A DNA stretch of 64,000 nucleotides from contig OU015568.1 of assembly GCA_907165135.1 (NCBI GenBank), positions 7,944,501 through 8,008,500 of the forward strand, given 5' to 3'. This document shows, in pieces, positions 24,965 to 36,921 of this stretch. Position 1 is the stretch's first letter; each line of letters begins with the position of its first letter. The position numbers were made by a program, and so were the translations under genes. Source of the DNA: Oikopleura dioica. Its lineage: Eukaryota > Chordata > Appendicularia > Copelata > Oikopleuridae. The notes beneath the pieces were generated by a model that saw only the letters and a program-made list of their open reading frames with translations, was not told where the DNA came from and ran no database searches.

Positions 24965-27123
24965 TTTAACGATCTTCTCTCTTTATTTTGCTCTATTGTT
25001 TTCTTTTAAAAGTTTTGGTCAGTTGCTTCTGATTTCAGCAAGCCTCGCGAGATGGGCCCGCAACTGACCCTAAATCGATTCCCCCGGGGATCAGCACCTC
25101 ATTCTTTTTATACCAATCAATTTTTGCAATATTGTGATTTATTTTAATTTAATTATCGAAGCAAAATTTTCAGAATAGGGAAACCGAAATTTTTAACAAC
25201 GATTGATCATCCAATAACTGTTTCCGCATAAGTTATGCGGCATAACCTTATCATTATACTATTTATAATCATAAAAATTATAAATAAATTATGTTGCAAT
25301 TACCGCCAACCGGAAAGTAATAAAAAGATGAGTGACAGAAAATAATCAGGTTAGCTTATACAACTAAAAAAATCTGACGGTAGGCAAGGTGATCAAAAAA
25401 AAAAAAATTTGAGGATTCAGTCCTGGTGGTGGTCATTACAGAAGAGTTTCCTCGAAATTTGTAATCTGATTGTTTTTCAGACGTTTTTAAAGGTTTAGGA
25501 CGGATCAATATTTTCTAGGGCAGTATTCGGTAGGAGATCGTAAATCCCCCTGAGATTCTGGAGGGAAGCAACAGGAGATATTCTTGGTAAAACACCACTG
25601 GAGCCAAAAAATCTCGATCAAAATTTAGGGTGTCGAAATGAGGCAAAGTCAAGTGTTTGAAAACTCATAAAATCATTTTCCCGTTTGTCATCGTGAACAG
25701 TTTCAGACCCAGTTCAATGTTTGGAGAGCTACTCTGACGGAAACAAGGTCAAGAACTTTTTCCTCGGAATTACGGAAAACAGGTCAGCCGTGAGTGTACG
25801 GAGAAATCGGGGCCAGTTTACGCAAGCTGCTCGTGTTCAAGGTCAGCATTCGGGGAAAGCGGTAAGCCCGGAAAATTGGAAAGTCTTGTAAAAATAGACT
25901 TTCTGGGAATAAAGGCCAGGAAAAAGAGTGTTGCATTTGAATGCAGTTAGAAATGCACCTGATTGCTGCTGATTGGTATCGCAGCAACGGTAATCTTCAG
26001 CTTCCGAATTTGAATTTCCTGTAGTCTCCTGCCGAGAAAGACCATCTACTCAGCTGTTGGAAAATAAATTTCTTTGAATCGTAGATATTCAGAGAAATTC
26101 TAGCGCTTTCTCCGTTCCAGCTGGAATTTATCGGTTTCAAAGAACTGCGGCGAGTTCAGAGGTTGATCCGATAATTCGCCAAATTCCGGAAAGATTTGAG
26201 TTTTGACCGAAGCAAATGATTTTATGGTTCTAAAGGAGATTTAGATTTGCGATTTGAGTTACAAATTTACGATCTTGGAACGTATTTGAGTTGAATTTGC
26301 AAGCTCTGTGGGAGCTACCTCGACCGGTTCGGGCAGCGATTTTCAAGAGTTCTTGGAAGCTGTCGACTGGAGTTTTGTTCAAAGCCGGAATGATTGAGAC
26401 GAAGTTTGGAAGATGAAAACTTGAACTGGATAGATAACTAATGATATCAAAAGTCGCCTAGAACACAGTCTCCCTCCAGGAACCTTGACCCACTTTCTCG
26501 GCTGGCCTTGAAAACACAAACGACCAGGCAGGAAATCTCGTGCACTAGATTCTTTCAATGTTGGCAACGGAAATAAAATGCGCAAAAAAAGAATAACCGT
26601 TTATAATATCGGTGAAGGGATTGTCGGATCACTGATTGGGATTCCGCTGAGCTGGAATTTGGAGCCTTTGGAGATTTGCGGTTCACACCTCGAGACTCGT
26701 GTGGGGCGGATTATTGATTTCAGGCATCTAAGAGAGCTCAAGAAAGGAATTCCAAAGCGGTATTTTATGAATTGTCGAACGAGTTGAAAGCAATGGTAAA
26801 TACTGTAGACAGCAGGCCGATTTTCGTGTAAGGATACGGATTGTCAAGGCAATATTTCACGAATTTCCTCCAATAAAACTGTAACTTCTCCATCTGCAAA
26901 ATATCTTTAAAAATCTGACCCAATTTCTTAGCTACCTTCTATCTGTTCATATTTGAACAGGAACAGCTTATCTATTGTACGTATCGTTATCGTATCTACA
27001 TCTGCTTCGGGGGTACCAAGAATCTACTGTTGATCTTTATCTTCTCAGAAATTCGGCGATGTCACGCTGAGCCCGAGCGCGGGGAAACGGCTGGCAAGAG
27101 CGCCGCGGCGCAATTTCGGAACC

Positions 27124-27131
27124 TATAAAAT
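27124..27131 (+). promoter_or_regulatory. TATA box of PIM-like kinase copy 1
   Basis: CCTATAAAATCG lies about 120 bp upstream of the kinase ATG and is conserved in the second copy, within a GC-rich block (GCGCCGCGGCGCAATTTC) also shared by both. Confidence 0.7.
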
Positions 27132-27243
27132 CGGCCTTGGAAAAAGAGGCAACCATCAAATCTCAAACAAAACAGTTTCAAACAACAAGAACTCGAGCAA
27201 AAGCACACAGAGCAAGAAAACAGTCAGAGATTCAAAAGGAAAA

Positions 27244-28092
27244 ATGTCCCGAAACAGCGAATCTGGCTACTCCTCCGATGAAAACATCGTCTCTCCTCAA
27301 GAACAGATCGCCAAAGACCAGCGAAGATTCGCCAAGACTTACGAAGTCGAGGAAGAAATGATGAAATCTGCCAACGGGATCATCTACACAGGCTTCCATC
27401 ACAAGACCGAGCAGCGAGTCGTCATCAAGCAGATTCCACGAAACAAGATCTCCGAGTTCAAGCAAGTTCAAAACCGACCCGTCCCGAGCGAAATCTACTA
27501 CCATTTCAAGGCAGCCCAAGCTTCCAACTTCGTCGTGGCTCCTCTTGATTGGTACGAACGGCGATCTTCCTTCGTCCTTGTCATGGAGCGCCTCGATGGC
27601 TACGTCGACCTCTTCGAATTCGCCAACAAGAACGGGGCAATCAACGAGGAAGCGGTCCGCATCATTGCCGGCCAGTTGATCACCTGCTGCATGGAACTCG
27701 CCCGCGCCGGCATCTGCCACCGCGACATCAAAGACGAGAACATCCTTATCAACCCAGAGACCCTCGAGATCCGCCTGATCGACTTCGGATGTGCTAGCCG
27801 CGACGGAGCCTGCTACACAACTGCACGTGGAACTCCAAACTACTGGCCCATCGAATTCTTCCAGAACCGTCTTCTCAGCGCGGAGCCACTCACTGTCTGG
27901 AGCATCGGAGCTGTCATCTACATTCTTCTTACCGGAAACTGGCAGACCGATGGACGAGGCCAGATGCAGCGAAACTTTCTCGCCGAGCGCAGCCTTTCTC
28001 CCTTCACAGTCGCCCTCATTGACCGGATGTTCTGCCCTGACCCAATGTCTCGAATCACGATGGAAGAAATCATCGCTTCTGGATGGTGCTAG
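27244..28092 (+). CDS. PIM-family serine/threonine kinase, copy 1
   Basis: Intronless 282-aa kinase. The ATP-anchoring Lys is K62 (VVIKQI), the catalytic loop is HRDIKDENIL (D161, K163, N166) and the metal-binding DFG is at 180-182 (LIDFGCAS). LDWYERRSSFVLVMER and DLFEFANKNGAI match the hallmark PIM stretches, and GTPNYWPIEFF replaces the usual APE segment in the way PIM kinases do. The glycine-rich loop is degenerate (SANGIIYTG instead of GxGxxG), so ATP binding may be altered. The C-lobe is shortened. A TATA box lies upstream and AATAAA at 28185. Lack of introns among intron-rich neighbours suggests a retrogene origin (inference). It differs from copy 2 at 5 of 282 residues. Confidence 0.9.
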   Translation: MSRNSESGYSSDENIVSPQEQIAKDQRRFAKTYEVEEEMMKSANGIIYTGFHHKTEQRVVIKQIPRNKISEFKQVQNRPVPSEIYYHFKAAQASNFVVAPLDWYERRSSFVLVMERLDGYVDLFEFANKNGAINEEAVRIIAGQLITCCMELARAGICHRDIKDENILINPETLEIRLIDFGCASRDGACYTTARGTPNYWPIEFFQNRLLSAEPLTVWSIGAVIYILLTGNWQTDGRGQMQRNFLAERSLSPFTVALIDRMFCPDPMSRITMEEIIASGWC

Positions 28093-28184
28093 ACTCATTT
28101 CTTCAAACAGACACTACCCTGCCAAGATATTTATTTGTACATTTTGCCATTTACTTCTAAAAGTTCTTCAATTGATAAAACGAC

Positions 28185-28190
28185 AATAAA
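28185..28190 (+). terminator. Poly(A) signal of PIM-like kinase copy 1
   Basis: AATAAA 93 bp after the stop codon; the equivalent hexamer is conserved in the other copy. Confidence 0.6.
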
Positions 28191-28293
28191 AGAAAATCAT
28201 CAAAAACATTGTTTTTTTCCATATTTCCGTTTGCAAGTTGTATTGTTATATTTTAGCCTATAAGTTGTACAAATAAATAGAGTTCTAGGGAAA

Positions 28294-28805
28294 TTATTTC
28301 TCAGCATCGGGATCAGGAACGTCGTAATACCAGCTGTAGGCTTTGGCAAGAGTTGGACTGAGACTTTTGATTGTATCCAGCTCCATTTCTGCTGGACTCT
28401 TCGGCTTGATAGGCTGAAGCTGCATTGTTTCTGGATCGAAGATTCCCTTGTCCATGTATTCTTTCATCTTTCCATCTTCGTACTCTAAAAAGAAAGAAAA
28501 TGAGAAGGCAACTGTTTTCTGAACTTACTTTGCTTCTTTTCAGTAAACTCATCATTCTGCAAGGTGAATTGTTGAACGATTCTGTGATTAGCCTCAACAT
28601 GTCGCGCAGCACAGTTTCTGATGCACTCTGTTTCAGCTCGTCTGTCCTTTACGCTGACAGCAGGCACGCACTGTTGGAAACAGTCGACGGAGATGTTTGT
28701 CCACATCGAAAAGAATTCCTTCATGTTTTCGATCTGAATCTCAGGAATTGCGGCAGCTTGAGCCATGGCTGCATCCATCCCGGTTTTCTTCTTGCCGAAA
28801 TCCAT
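28294..28805 (-). CDS. TIMM10B: Small TIM chaperone, TIMM10B-like
   Basis: Minus-strand exons 28529-28805 and 28294-28484 give 155 aa. The twin CX3C motif of small TIM proteins is present (CFQQC and CIRNC), with the spacing and flanks (CFQQCVP, NHRIV) that best fit Tim10B/Tim9b. These are intermembrane-space chaperones that pass hydrophobic precursors to the TIM22 complex. The protein is longer than the usual ~100 aa because of a C-terminal extension ending YDVPDPDAEK. It lies tail-to-tail with kinase copy 1 (about 100 bp from its poly(A) signal) and head-to-head with ABHD11. Assignment to TIMM10B rather than TIMM9 or TIMM10 is by pattern only. Confidence 0.8.
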
Positions 28806-29178
28806 TTTCTGAAAAAATGATTTTGAATCAAAATTTTTGACAGTAATAGAAGGTTTAGAACAACTTTTTGGAAATAAACGAACCTTCTTAGTCGAGTGGC
28901 TTCTTTGAAGATTCTCTCGCCAGCGCTAAAATCCGGGAATTCCGTTCGATGTGAAAAATGAATGAAGAGAAAATACGCCCGCGCTATTGGCTCAACTCTT
29001 CAGTTCGTAGTAGAGCGCGAATTTTTCCAAATGTGAGTGACTCGGTACCAAATAGAGAAACACATCTTTTTCTTTCTGTAAAAAGTAGATTTCTATCGAA
29101 TAATTTTTAGCTTCAATTAAGAATATTACTGAATTCATTAAAATTTCTAATAAATGAAAGAGTAGTCTAAATTTTAAG
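28806..29178. promoter_or_regulatory. Shared upstream region of TIMM10B-like and ABHD11-like genes
   Basis: A 373-bp gap between divergent start codons must hold both promoters. No TATA box or other clear element was recognised. Confidence 0.4.
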
Positions 29179-30056
29179 ATGTTGCGACTTCCTATCCGTC
29201 GATTATCATATACGAAGCTTGGTGATGGCTCTGGAACACCCGTTATCATGTGCCACGGTCTTCTGGGAAACAAGAACAACTTCAACAACATCGGCAAAAT
29301 GATGTCGTATCTGACTGACCGGCCGGTAATCACAATGGACATGCTCAATCATGGCTCTGCCGCGTGGACTGAAAACGGTGGATATGAATTCATGGCCGAG
29401 GAGGTGAAAAAAGCGATTGATGAACTTTGTGGCGGAAAAGCAGTTGTTCTTGGCCACTCGATGGGAGGAAGAGTAGCCATGTGGACGGCGCTGACCTCTC
29501 CAGAGCTGGTGGAAAACTTGATGATCGTAGATGTCACTGCTAATAATTGGGTTGGAAGCCCTCTTCAGATCAAAGGCTTTTTAAAACACATGAAAGACGC
29601 TACTATTCCTGAAGGCCTAAAACGATCAGAAATCAGAAAACATCTCGACGAATACATGACTGAAGTCGCCCCCGAAGTTGGAATAAGAAATTTCCTCATG
29701 ACAAATTTGAAGATCGACAAAAATGGCTTTAGATGGAAAGCGAACGTCGAATATTTATACCAAAAGCTCGATTCGGAGTATGCTTCGATGGAGGCAGTGG
29801 AAGGGCTAGAATATTTGGGAGATACGATTTTGATAGGAGGGGCTAACTCCGACTATATCAAATGGGACGAAAGGGATGAGGATCTGATGACCGAGTTCTT
29901 TCCCTTCATAGAATATGGTATGAAAACGAGTGAAAATGGGAATTTAAATTGTTTTCAGTAAATATTCCCGATGCTGGACATTGGGTACACGCTGAAAAAC
30001 CAGAAGAGTTCCTTGAAGTCTGTTCAAAATTCCTAAATACTCGCATCCAATCATGA
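29179..30056 (+). CDS. ABHD11: Alpha/beta hydrolase, ABHD11-like
   Basis: Exons 29179-29917 and 29959-30056 encode 278 aa. The nucleophile elbow GHSMGG (Ser near residue 95), the oxyanion region HGLLGNKNN, DMLNHGSA, and the terminal His block (DAGHWVHAEKPEEF) make a complete hydrolase core matching the mitochondrial ABHD11 family. The N-terminus is short and basic (MLRLPIRRLSY), compatible with a mitochondrial presequence. Family role: lipid-type hydrolase linked to protection of lipoylated 2-oxoglutarate dehydrogenase. The stop codon overlaps an ATG of the next transcript (ATGA), and NUP107 starts 60 bp on, so the two are probably co-transcribed. Confidence 0.9.
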
Positions 30057-30115
30057 TTCTTGTGTATAGTGTATTCTTGTGCGACGATTCTATTCATAAC
30101 TCGGATTTATTTAGT

Positions 30116-33100
30116 ATGAGTCGGTCTTATGCGAGTCTCAATTTGCCAAATTTATCGATAGACGAGTCGGACACCTTTGAAAATCCGAATTTCTTGAGCC
30201 AGACATTCAGCAGAGAGCACTTGGTTTCAAAGCCACAGGAGACGTTCAGCGTTGCCGAAGATAGAAATGTTTTGAATGCCGAAGAACTGAATGATGCCTT
30301 TGCTGGAATTTACAGGGATCATGCGGCGAGCGCTTGTCTTGACGAAGAAGTCAAACTCTATGCTGATGCATCGGGGCAGGCAGGAAATATGCTGCACGAA
30401 CTGGGCAGGCAGTTGGAGAATGCTGGAAGAAAAGCGTATGAAATCAAGGTAAAGAAACTTGAAAATTCCTGTTGTTAAATATAACAGGCTTTTTTTAACG
30501 TTGCACATAATTGGTGGACCGTTTTTGATGGTGTTAGAGTCGAGATATTTCAATTCTCTCTTTTGCACCTTGTTTAAGAGGGTCTGTAGTATGTTAAATA
30601 AGCTTTTGGTGTCGGCACCATCACTGGTGGTGGAGTAATCACGACATCCAAAATACACTAAAATTATAGGAAAATCAAGATGACGTCATTACTCCAGCAC
30701 CAACACTGGTGCTGGCACCAAAAACTATCATAATTATTTCGTATACATGTAGGAAACATCCCTGTATGATAAAAAAGAATATATGGTGCTTTTAAGGACT
30801 TTTCAAAATTTCTCCCACCATTCACGCTTTGCCGCGAATTCCCAATGAATGAGGTCATTACTCCACCACCACTGATGCTGCCGACACCAAAAGCTTATTT
30901 AACATACTACAGACCCTCCCCTACATGGTGCAAAAGAGATAACCAAAATATCTCAACTCTAACCCGCTGAAAAGCGCTCCACAAAAATGGTGCAACGTTA
31001 AAAAAAACCTGTTTATATCATTAGAATCTCTCCAGTGAGATCATCGAAGAAGCAGCTACTTGGAGACTCTTACAGGGAATTATCCAAAACAAAGACTCCG
31101 AAGAAATGGAAAACTTTGCCGAAACTGCCATGTATTCAGAGCGCGACGCCAAGGCCAACTGCTACCGAGCGCACCCCGAACTTCGCCACTTGCGTGCCGT
31201 TCTCGACTGGTTAGAGCACAGCGCTAAATTTGAAGATAACCACTTTACAAATCGAATAACTCCCGACAACACATTCCATCAAGTAAAGTTGGGCAAGATC
31301 GACGTTGATCTCAATCCTGACGTCGCGAAGAAAGATCTTCATGTTTTGGACCAGCAAGCATTGACCAAATTCAACACCGATATCTTTCGCATGATCCGCT
31401 CTGGTGATCTCACTGGAGCCATCGAAAAATGCCTCAATTCTGGTCAAGCATTCAAAGCGGCCATCATGGAAGGAGCTACGATGTATCACAATCCGAAAAT
31501 CGAGGACGAGCATGCAGAGGGCGAAATTGAAGGTGTCGAAATGCGAGATATTTGGAAGAAATCAGCCTTGGCATTTTGTGAGAGCCCTCAAATTCCGCTT
31601 ATTGAGCGAGGAATCATAGGAGCTGTTTGTGGATTCAGTGAGCCGCTTCTTCAATTAGCCAAGAGTTGGGAAGATCGACTCTGGGCGCTTCTCACGGCCG
31701 CGATCGATGTCATCATCGAACAGTCAATTACGGAAAGCATGATGGGAGCTCGAGAGACTTTACCAGATTCATTCTGGAAACAAAATCAACCCGTTGAAAA
31801 CTTGCTGCAAAAAGCTGCGGCTGGAGGCAACTCGCAGGAAAAGAAGACAATCTTCAGAAAAATACAGGAATTCCTGATCCTTGACGATTTGGAAGGTCTT
31901 GGAAGCCATATCGAAACAATAGACGCAAAGAACAAACACCAAGCGAGATTTCTAGCACACTTGTCGACTGTTCTTCAAAGCGTTGGCGTTGGATCTGTTA
32001 CCACGGCTTGCATTGAGTATGTTTTTGATTAATGAACAGGTGGTAAATTTCTTTAGAAATTACTCGAGAATGCTGGTCTCCTCTGTCGACCCTGATTGCC
32101 GACCACATGAGGATGCGCTTCTAGTCGCTCATTATTGCCGACTACTTGACGAAGAATCAGCATCCGGACTTTACTCTCAATTGCTCGTGAATCTGAGCTG
32201 CATGAATCAAATCCATCGTCAGAAGTTGATCGATTTAGCGAATGAGGTCTCATATTTTTCTCTCGCTAGTTTCTCATCTTTCTTCTAGGCTGGGCTTTGT
32301 ATAAGTTCTATCACGAAACAAGCGGCTGTTTCGATGCAGCAGACGAAATCGGGAGAAACTGATTTGGATGCTTTGGAAATTTTACTCGCTAATAAGGATT
32401 TATCGGTAACCTTTTCTTGAAAGCTTTTGGATATCTTTTTCTTTTAGTCTTCGTTCAATATCGCCTGTAGTCTGATCAAAAACATGATTGTTATGAAGAA
32501 CGACGAAGCTGCACGAATCGCGGTGAAGAAAATGGAAGATGCTGGTGCTAATGAAATCAAGAAAAATGAACCATTCGTGGCGATCCGAGCGCACTTGGAA
32601 GCCATGGACATGTTTAGCAAGTGGAGCAGACTCTTCAATAACTCCACGCCGGAGGAAATTCAGGAAATCACATCCGGCTTGACATTTGTGCAGGTAAATC
32701 CATTCTGCTTCATCAACAAGTTATCAACCTCTGATAGAGAGTGACGATCGAATCGAGAAACGAGCAGAAAAGATCTGACATGTTGAAATCAGCGCGAGAG
32801 CTTCAGTCGCTGGCTACGAGAATCGATGAAAAAGTTGTACAGATTCTTACAACGAACGCGGAATGGTTCGACAACGATGCCAAAGCGTATGAAGCCATTT
32901 CTAGAATTTTGTCTGATACTTTTTAGTGTTATTATCCCCCTCCTCGTCGTAGCATCGATGAAGGCTCAATTGGGATCGAACCTGCCAGAGAAAGCGATCA
33001 AAACAGTGAATATGCTCATGAGCTCCAAATACGGCTTGTTCAACTTTCTCAACACTCAAACAGCTCGAAGCGTACTCGACCTCGCCGCAGAAGCTAACTC

Positions 33101-33131
33101 GATGATCCTCGTGAATGAAAATAAGCATTAG
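30116..33131 (+). CDS. NUP107: Nucleoporin NUP107
   Basis: Seven exons (30116-30448, 31025-32016, 32057-32246, 32289-32405, 32448-32693, 32738-32886, 32927-33131) sum to 2232 nt, 743 aa. This alpha-helical scaffold protein is part of the Y-complex of the nuclear pore; the helical core is recognised from EAATWRLLQG, RAVLDWLEHSA and the C-terminal helices. The start at 30116 was chosen because TTATTTAG ends at 30114, a good trans-splice acceptor; an in-frame ATG at 30053 overlaps the ABHD11 stop. Intron 1 is 576 bp because a ~530-bp inverted-repeat element sits in it; without it the intron would be about 45-50 bp. The last intron is only 40 bp. Human NUP107 is longer (925 aa), mostly at the N-terminus. 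Confidence 0.9.
30482..31016. mobile_element. Long-TIR fold-back/MITE element inside NUP107 intron 1
   Basis: The ends are inverted repeats over at least 170 bp: left TAACAGGC then AACGTTGCAC, right GTGCAACGTT then AAACCTGTTTA. Matching inner blocks include TGTTAAATAAGCTTTTGGTG and its reverse complement, and GGTGGTGGAGTAAT with ATTACTCCACCACC. No ORF with transposase features is present. A related copy lies at 37021-37255. Confidence 0.85.
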
Positions 33132-33274
33132 GCGTTTTTCAATTACTGATTCCCTTTTGAAACCTTGTGAAAGTGTGTGAAGTTCATTTTTAGACCAAAT
33201 TAAACAAACTGCCACTTTAGAAAACTCTCAATAATTGGACATTTTAGAGTTTTTAGAATAATCGGAATTCGAAG

Positions 33275-36200
33275 ATGTTTATTTACATGAGCAAAAAGAT
33301 CGCCGTCCCAGACGGGGCGACGCTAAAAGCCCTTGCTTGGAATAAAACACATGGGTTCATCGCCGCCGCGGGAGTCGATGGATTCTTAAAAGTCCTCAAG
33401 CTTGAATCTCCAGACGATACTCCAGAAAACAGGATAAAGGGTCTATCTGCCCCTTCGAATTTGGACATGAATGAACAACTTGATGGACACTCCACGACTG
33501 TAAAGATTGTCATCTGGAACGAGGTCTACAGAAAACTCACAAGCGCTGACTCCCGCGGTCGAATAATCGTTTGGGTCATGTACGACGGGCGGTGGTACGA
33601 GGAAATGATTAATTACAGGCCGAAGACGACAGTTACCTCCATGCAGTGGTCGCCCGAGGGGGAGAGAATAGCGATCGCATATGATGATGGGCAAGTCATC
33701 GTTGGTTCAGTTGACGGTCAGCGAGTGTGGGGCAAGTCAATCGGTGATTCTCCAGTCACACATGTTAATTGGTCACCTGAAGGAGACAAACTGCTCCTGG
33801 TCCTTGCTGGAACAGAAGTCATGGTACACGATGCCAACGGAGACCAACTATTCAAAATGAGAAGCATTCCTCCGGGTCAACGTGTCTTCTCAATCGCCTG
33901 GTATGCTGACGAAATCCACTTTTTAGCACCGAGCAAAAACACGCTTGTCATAACATTTATGTCTGGTAAAGCCGTGTTACTTGAAAATGAGTCAGATCCG
34001 AAGCCAGAGATGATCGACACTGGATTAGAAGAAGTCAAAGATGTCAAATTCTCTCCCGACGGTCTTTATATCGCCTTTGCTGGCAATAAGCGAAACTCAC
34101 CAAAGCTTCCGTATTGGTGCGAGTTATTTAACACAGCCGGAGCACACTTACGTTCACTAAAACTTCCCGGACCAGTGGAATCGATTTCGTGGGAGAGATT
34201 ACGACTAGCTGTCAGTTACAAGGACTCGATATATTTCGCGAATCTGAGGCCTGATTATTTATGGGGCTATTGTGCAGAGTCCCACACACTGGTGTACGCA
34301 TTCCAAGGTGATCTTGGTACTCCAAAGATTATGTTCTGGAATACGAAAACCGGCGGTCGTCATTTGAAGACTATCGAGTCGCTGAATCACCTTGGCACCG
34401 CTGGAGACCACGTTGTCATTTGCAAGAGCGCTGTCAACTCACAACTATCGCTGCTGAACTCGATCGGGGCTGAGCTTGATCAAATCACTGTTCCATTCTT
34501 TGTCAAGTTCCTCGCTGTTGGCAAAAACTTCGCGGTCGCTGCAAGTATAGACAAAGTGTTTGTTTGGCGGCTGAAAATTGCGGAAAAGTCAAGCATCGGC
34601 CAGTATGCTGCCGTCGCTGGACAACAGACGAAAATGATCGACGTGGATCGAGAGGGAAATGATGAAGTCACGGCGATCTGTGCGAGTCAAAGTCATTTCA
34701 TCATCGCCAGAGATAGCGGCAAACTCTTACGTTACGGCTTGCCAAGTATGGAGCTCGAGCAAGAGTTCCAGTTTTCTGGTGGCACTCCTTTAGACATAAA
34801 GCTCAACTCCAACTCCTCAAAAGTATCAGTAATTGATCATCAAGCGTTGTTGTATATTGTTGACCTGGATGCACGTCAAGATGATGGGAGCAAAGGTGAA
34901 CAGACGAACTTTGATAGGAAAGAATGCTGGAATGTCATGTGGGCCAGTGACGACTCCAGTCAATTGGCGCTGAATGAAAAGACAAAGCTTACGATATTCC
35001 ACGACAAGAAACATGAAGAACCTATCGTTACATCTGCGTTTGTCTCCTTGATGCGAGATCACGAAGTTGAATGTGTACTGGTTGATGAAATCATGCGGCG
35101 TCCAGAAGATCCACGCCCTACGGACATTTTTGTCCAGGAATCAGAAACGCTGAGGAATGTGCGAGAAACCATCGAAAAAATAGGAATCGGCCAAGCGAAA
35201 GAAATGGTTCTCAAAAACTCGAGTCCTCGGCTATGGCGAATACTTGGTGAAGCAGCGATGGAAAAGCTCGAACTCAAGACGGCAGAAGAGGCGTTTATTC
35301 ATTGCAAGGACTATCTGGCGATTCAAGTTATCAAAAAGCTGAAGAATTATAGCGACGATACACTGAAGAGTGCAGAGATTGCGGCATTCTTCGGGAGGCA
35401 TGAAGACGCTGAGAATTTATACAGATCAATTGATAGGTGATAAATATTTTCCCCCTAAAACTTACTCAAAAATCAGGTTGGATCTTGCAACAGAGCATCA
35501 ACGTCTAATTGGAAATGAACAAAAAGTGTTACAGATTTTAAAAACAACTCATGACAGTGCGTTGTCTGACGATACTCAACTCAGAAAGTCTTGTAAAAAT
35601 ATTGGTATCAAAGTAAGTCGCCAGCTGCTTTTTTAGAGCTCATTATTTTTTAGTCCTTTTACGATAAAAATTGGGATGTTGCTTGTAAATTTCTCAATGA
35701 TGCTGGTGAATTTAAAAAGGTATAATTTCGACAAATGAAAATCGAATTTAATAGAATTTTAAGAACATTAGAGCTCATTACATGGCTGGCGATTGGCAGG
35801 GCATGATGAGAATAGAGCAAGCTCTCTTTGATGGAGCTGAAGAACTTGTCGAGTGTGGTCGTCTCTATCGCAGCCTAGGCTTATCAGAGCAAGCAATCAA
35901 TGCGTTCATTCGAGCTCACAGACCCGACTTGGCATGTAAGACTGCTGTAGAGCTTAATGATTGGGAAAAGGCTGTTAAACTTGCAGAGGCTCATAAACTT
36001 GATGATGTTTCTGGTTTGCTTGAGAAGAAAGCCGCGTCGCTGCTGGACGCTAAGCTAGGTAAGTCTTTATTGACGAAGACTATTACTACTTATTTTGTTT
36101 TGCAGACTGCCAAGCGTCTCAATTATACAGCAAAGCGGGCAACTTCATCAAGGCAGCTCAGCTCCTCTTCAAAGTCGCCGCCAAGGAGGGCTCACTCGCT

Positions 36201-36921
36201 AATCTCCAGCCTATTCGAGTCAAGAAGCTCTACGTTCTCTCCGCACTACTTGTTGAGCAACATCACGACCAGAGAAAAGCTCAATCCGGAAGAACTGACA
36301 CGCTTGGAGTGCTGGAAGGAGTTTTGAGAGAAGAAAAAGAAGATTTCGCCGTTGTAACGATGCTTGATTCAGCTTGGCGAGGGGCTGAAGCGTGGCATTT
36401 CTACACACTTGCTTGTAAACAACTCTACAGGTAAACATCTCTTATAATACAGACGTAAAATTTTACTTACAGTGGAAATCCTGATGCAGCAGCGACAACA
36501 TCCATCTGTCTCGCCCAATATGAAGATCTCATTGACCCGGTAAAAATCTACTCTCTTCAAGCTACCGCCTCAGCCGCCGCTCGTCGTTTTGGTCTTTGTT
36601 CGCGAGCATTTAGTAAACTTGAAGCAATGCCAAGCTTATCTGAAGATGAGCAAAATCAGTACGCACAGTTGGCGATCAGAATCTTTAAAAAATACCGCCC
36701 GGAGGACACCAATCCATATGACAAGATGCAAAAAGAGACGAAAATACCGACGTGTGTCATGTCTGGAAGACCTCTTACAGGTAGCACAAGACATTTGACA
36801 GTTCCTTAAATCTTGTTTAGACTGCCAGTTCTGGATGTGCTCGACCTGTCGGCATTGCGCCTACGAAAATGAAATCCAAAGAGCAGAAATTTGTCCAATG
36901 TGTCACAGCCGAACAGTCTAA
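33275..36921 (+). CDS. WDR35: Intraflagellar transport protein WDR35/IFT121
   Basis: IFT-A subunit for retrograde transport in cilia. Exons 33275-35436, 35477-35612, 35654-35719, 35764-36058, 36106-36430, 36473-36780, 36821-36921 sum to 3393 nt, 1130 aa (human 1181). The N-terminus MFIYMSKKIAVPDGATLK and the following WD40 propellers (LAAPSNL-type LSAPSNLDMNEQLDGHS, VIVGSVDGQRVWGK) are diagnostic. TPR-like helices follow (LAQ-rich, SAWRGAEAWHFY), ending in a zinc ribbon with CQFWMCSTC and CPMCHS. The exon 2-4 boundaries were placed by phase and family alignment. It starts 143 bp after NUP107. Confidence 0.93.

Larger units (their letters stand above)
25420..28190 (+). repeat. Arm 1 of an inverted duplication (PIM kinase unit)
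   Basis: The arm matches the reverse complement of about 46525-49463. Homology starts at the block TCCTGGTGGTGGTCATTAC and runs through a 1.8-kb upstream region, the TATA box, the kinase ORF and the 3' UTR to the poly(A) signal. Non-coding parts match almost as closely as the gene, so this is a DNA-level duplication (or gene conversion), not just a conserved gene. Arm 1 lacks the 161-bp MITE present in arm 2. Confidence 0.9.

Noticed and set aside
26379-26585. Short frame shared by both duplication arms upstream of the kinases
   Set aside because: Conservation is explained by recent DNA duplication; the frame has no protein-like features and no start context.
27232-28098. 288-residue frame antisense to kinase copy 1 (and its twin over copy 2)
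   Set aside because: Mirror frame created by the codon usage of the kinase ORF; conserved only because the arms are duplicated.
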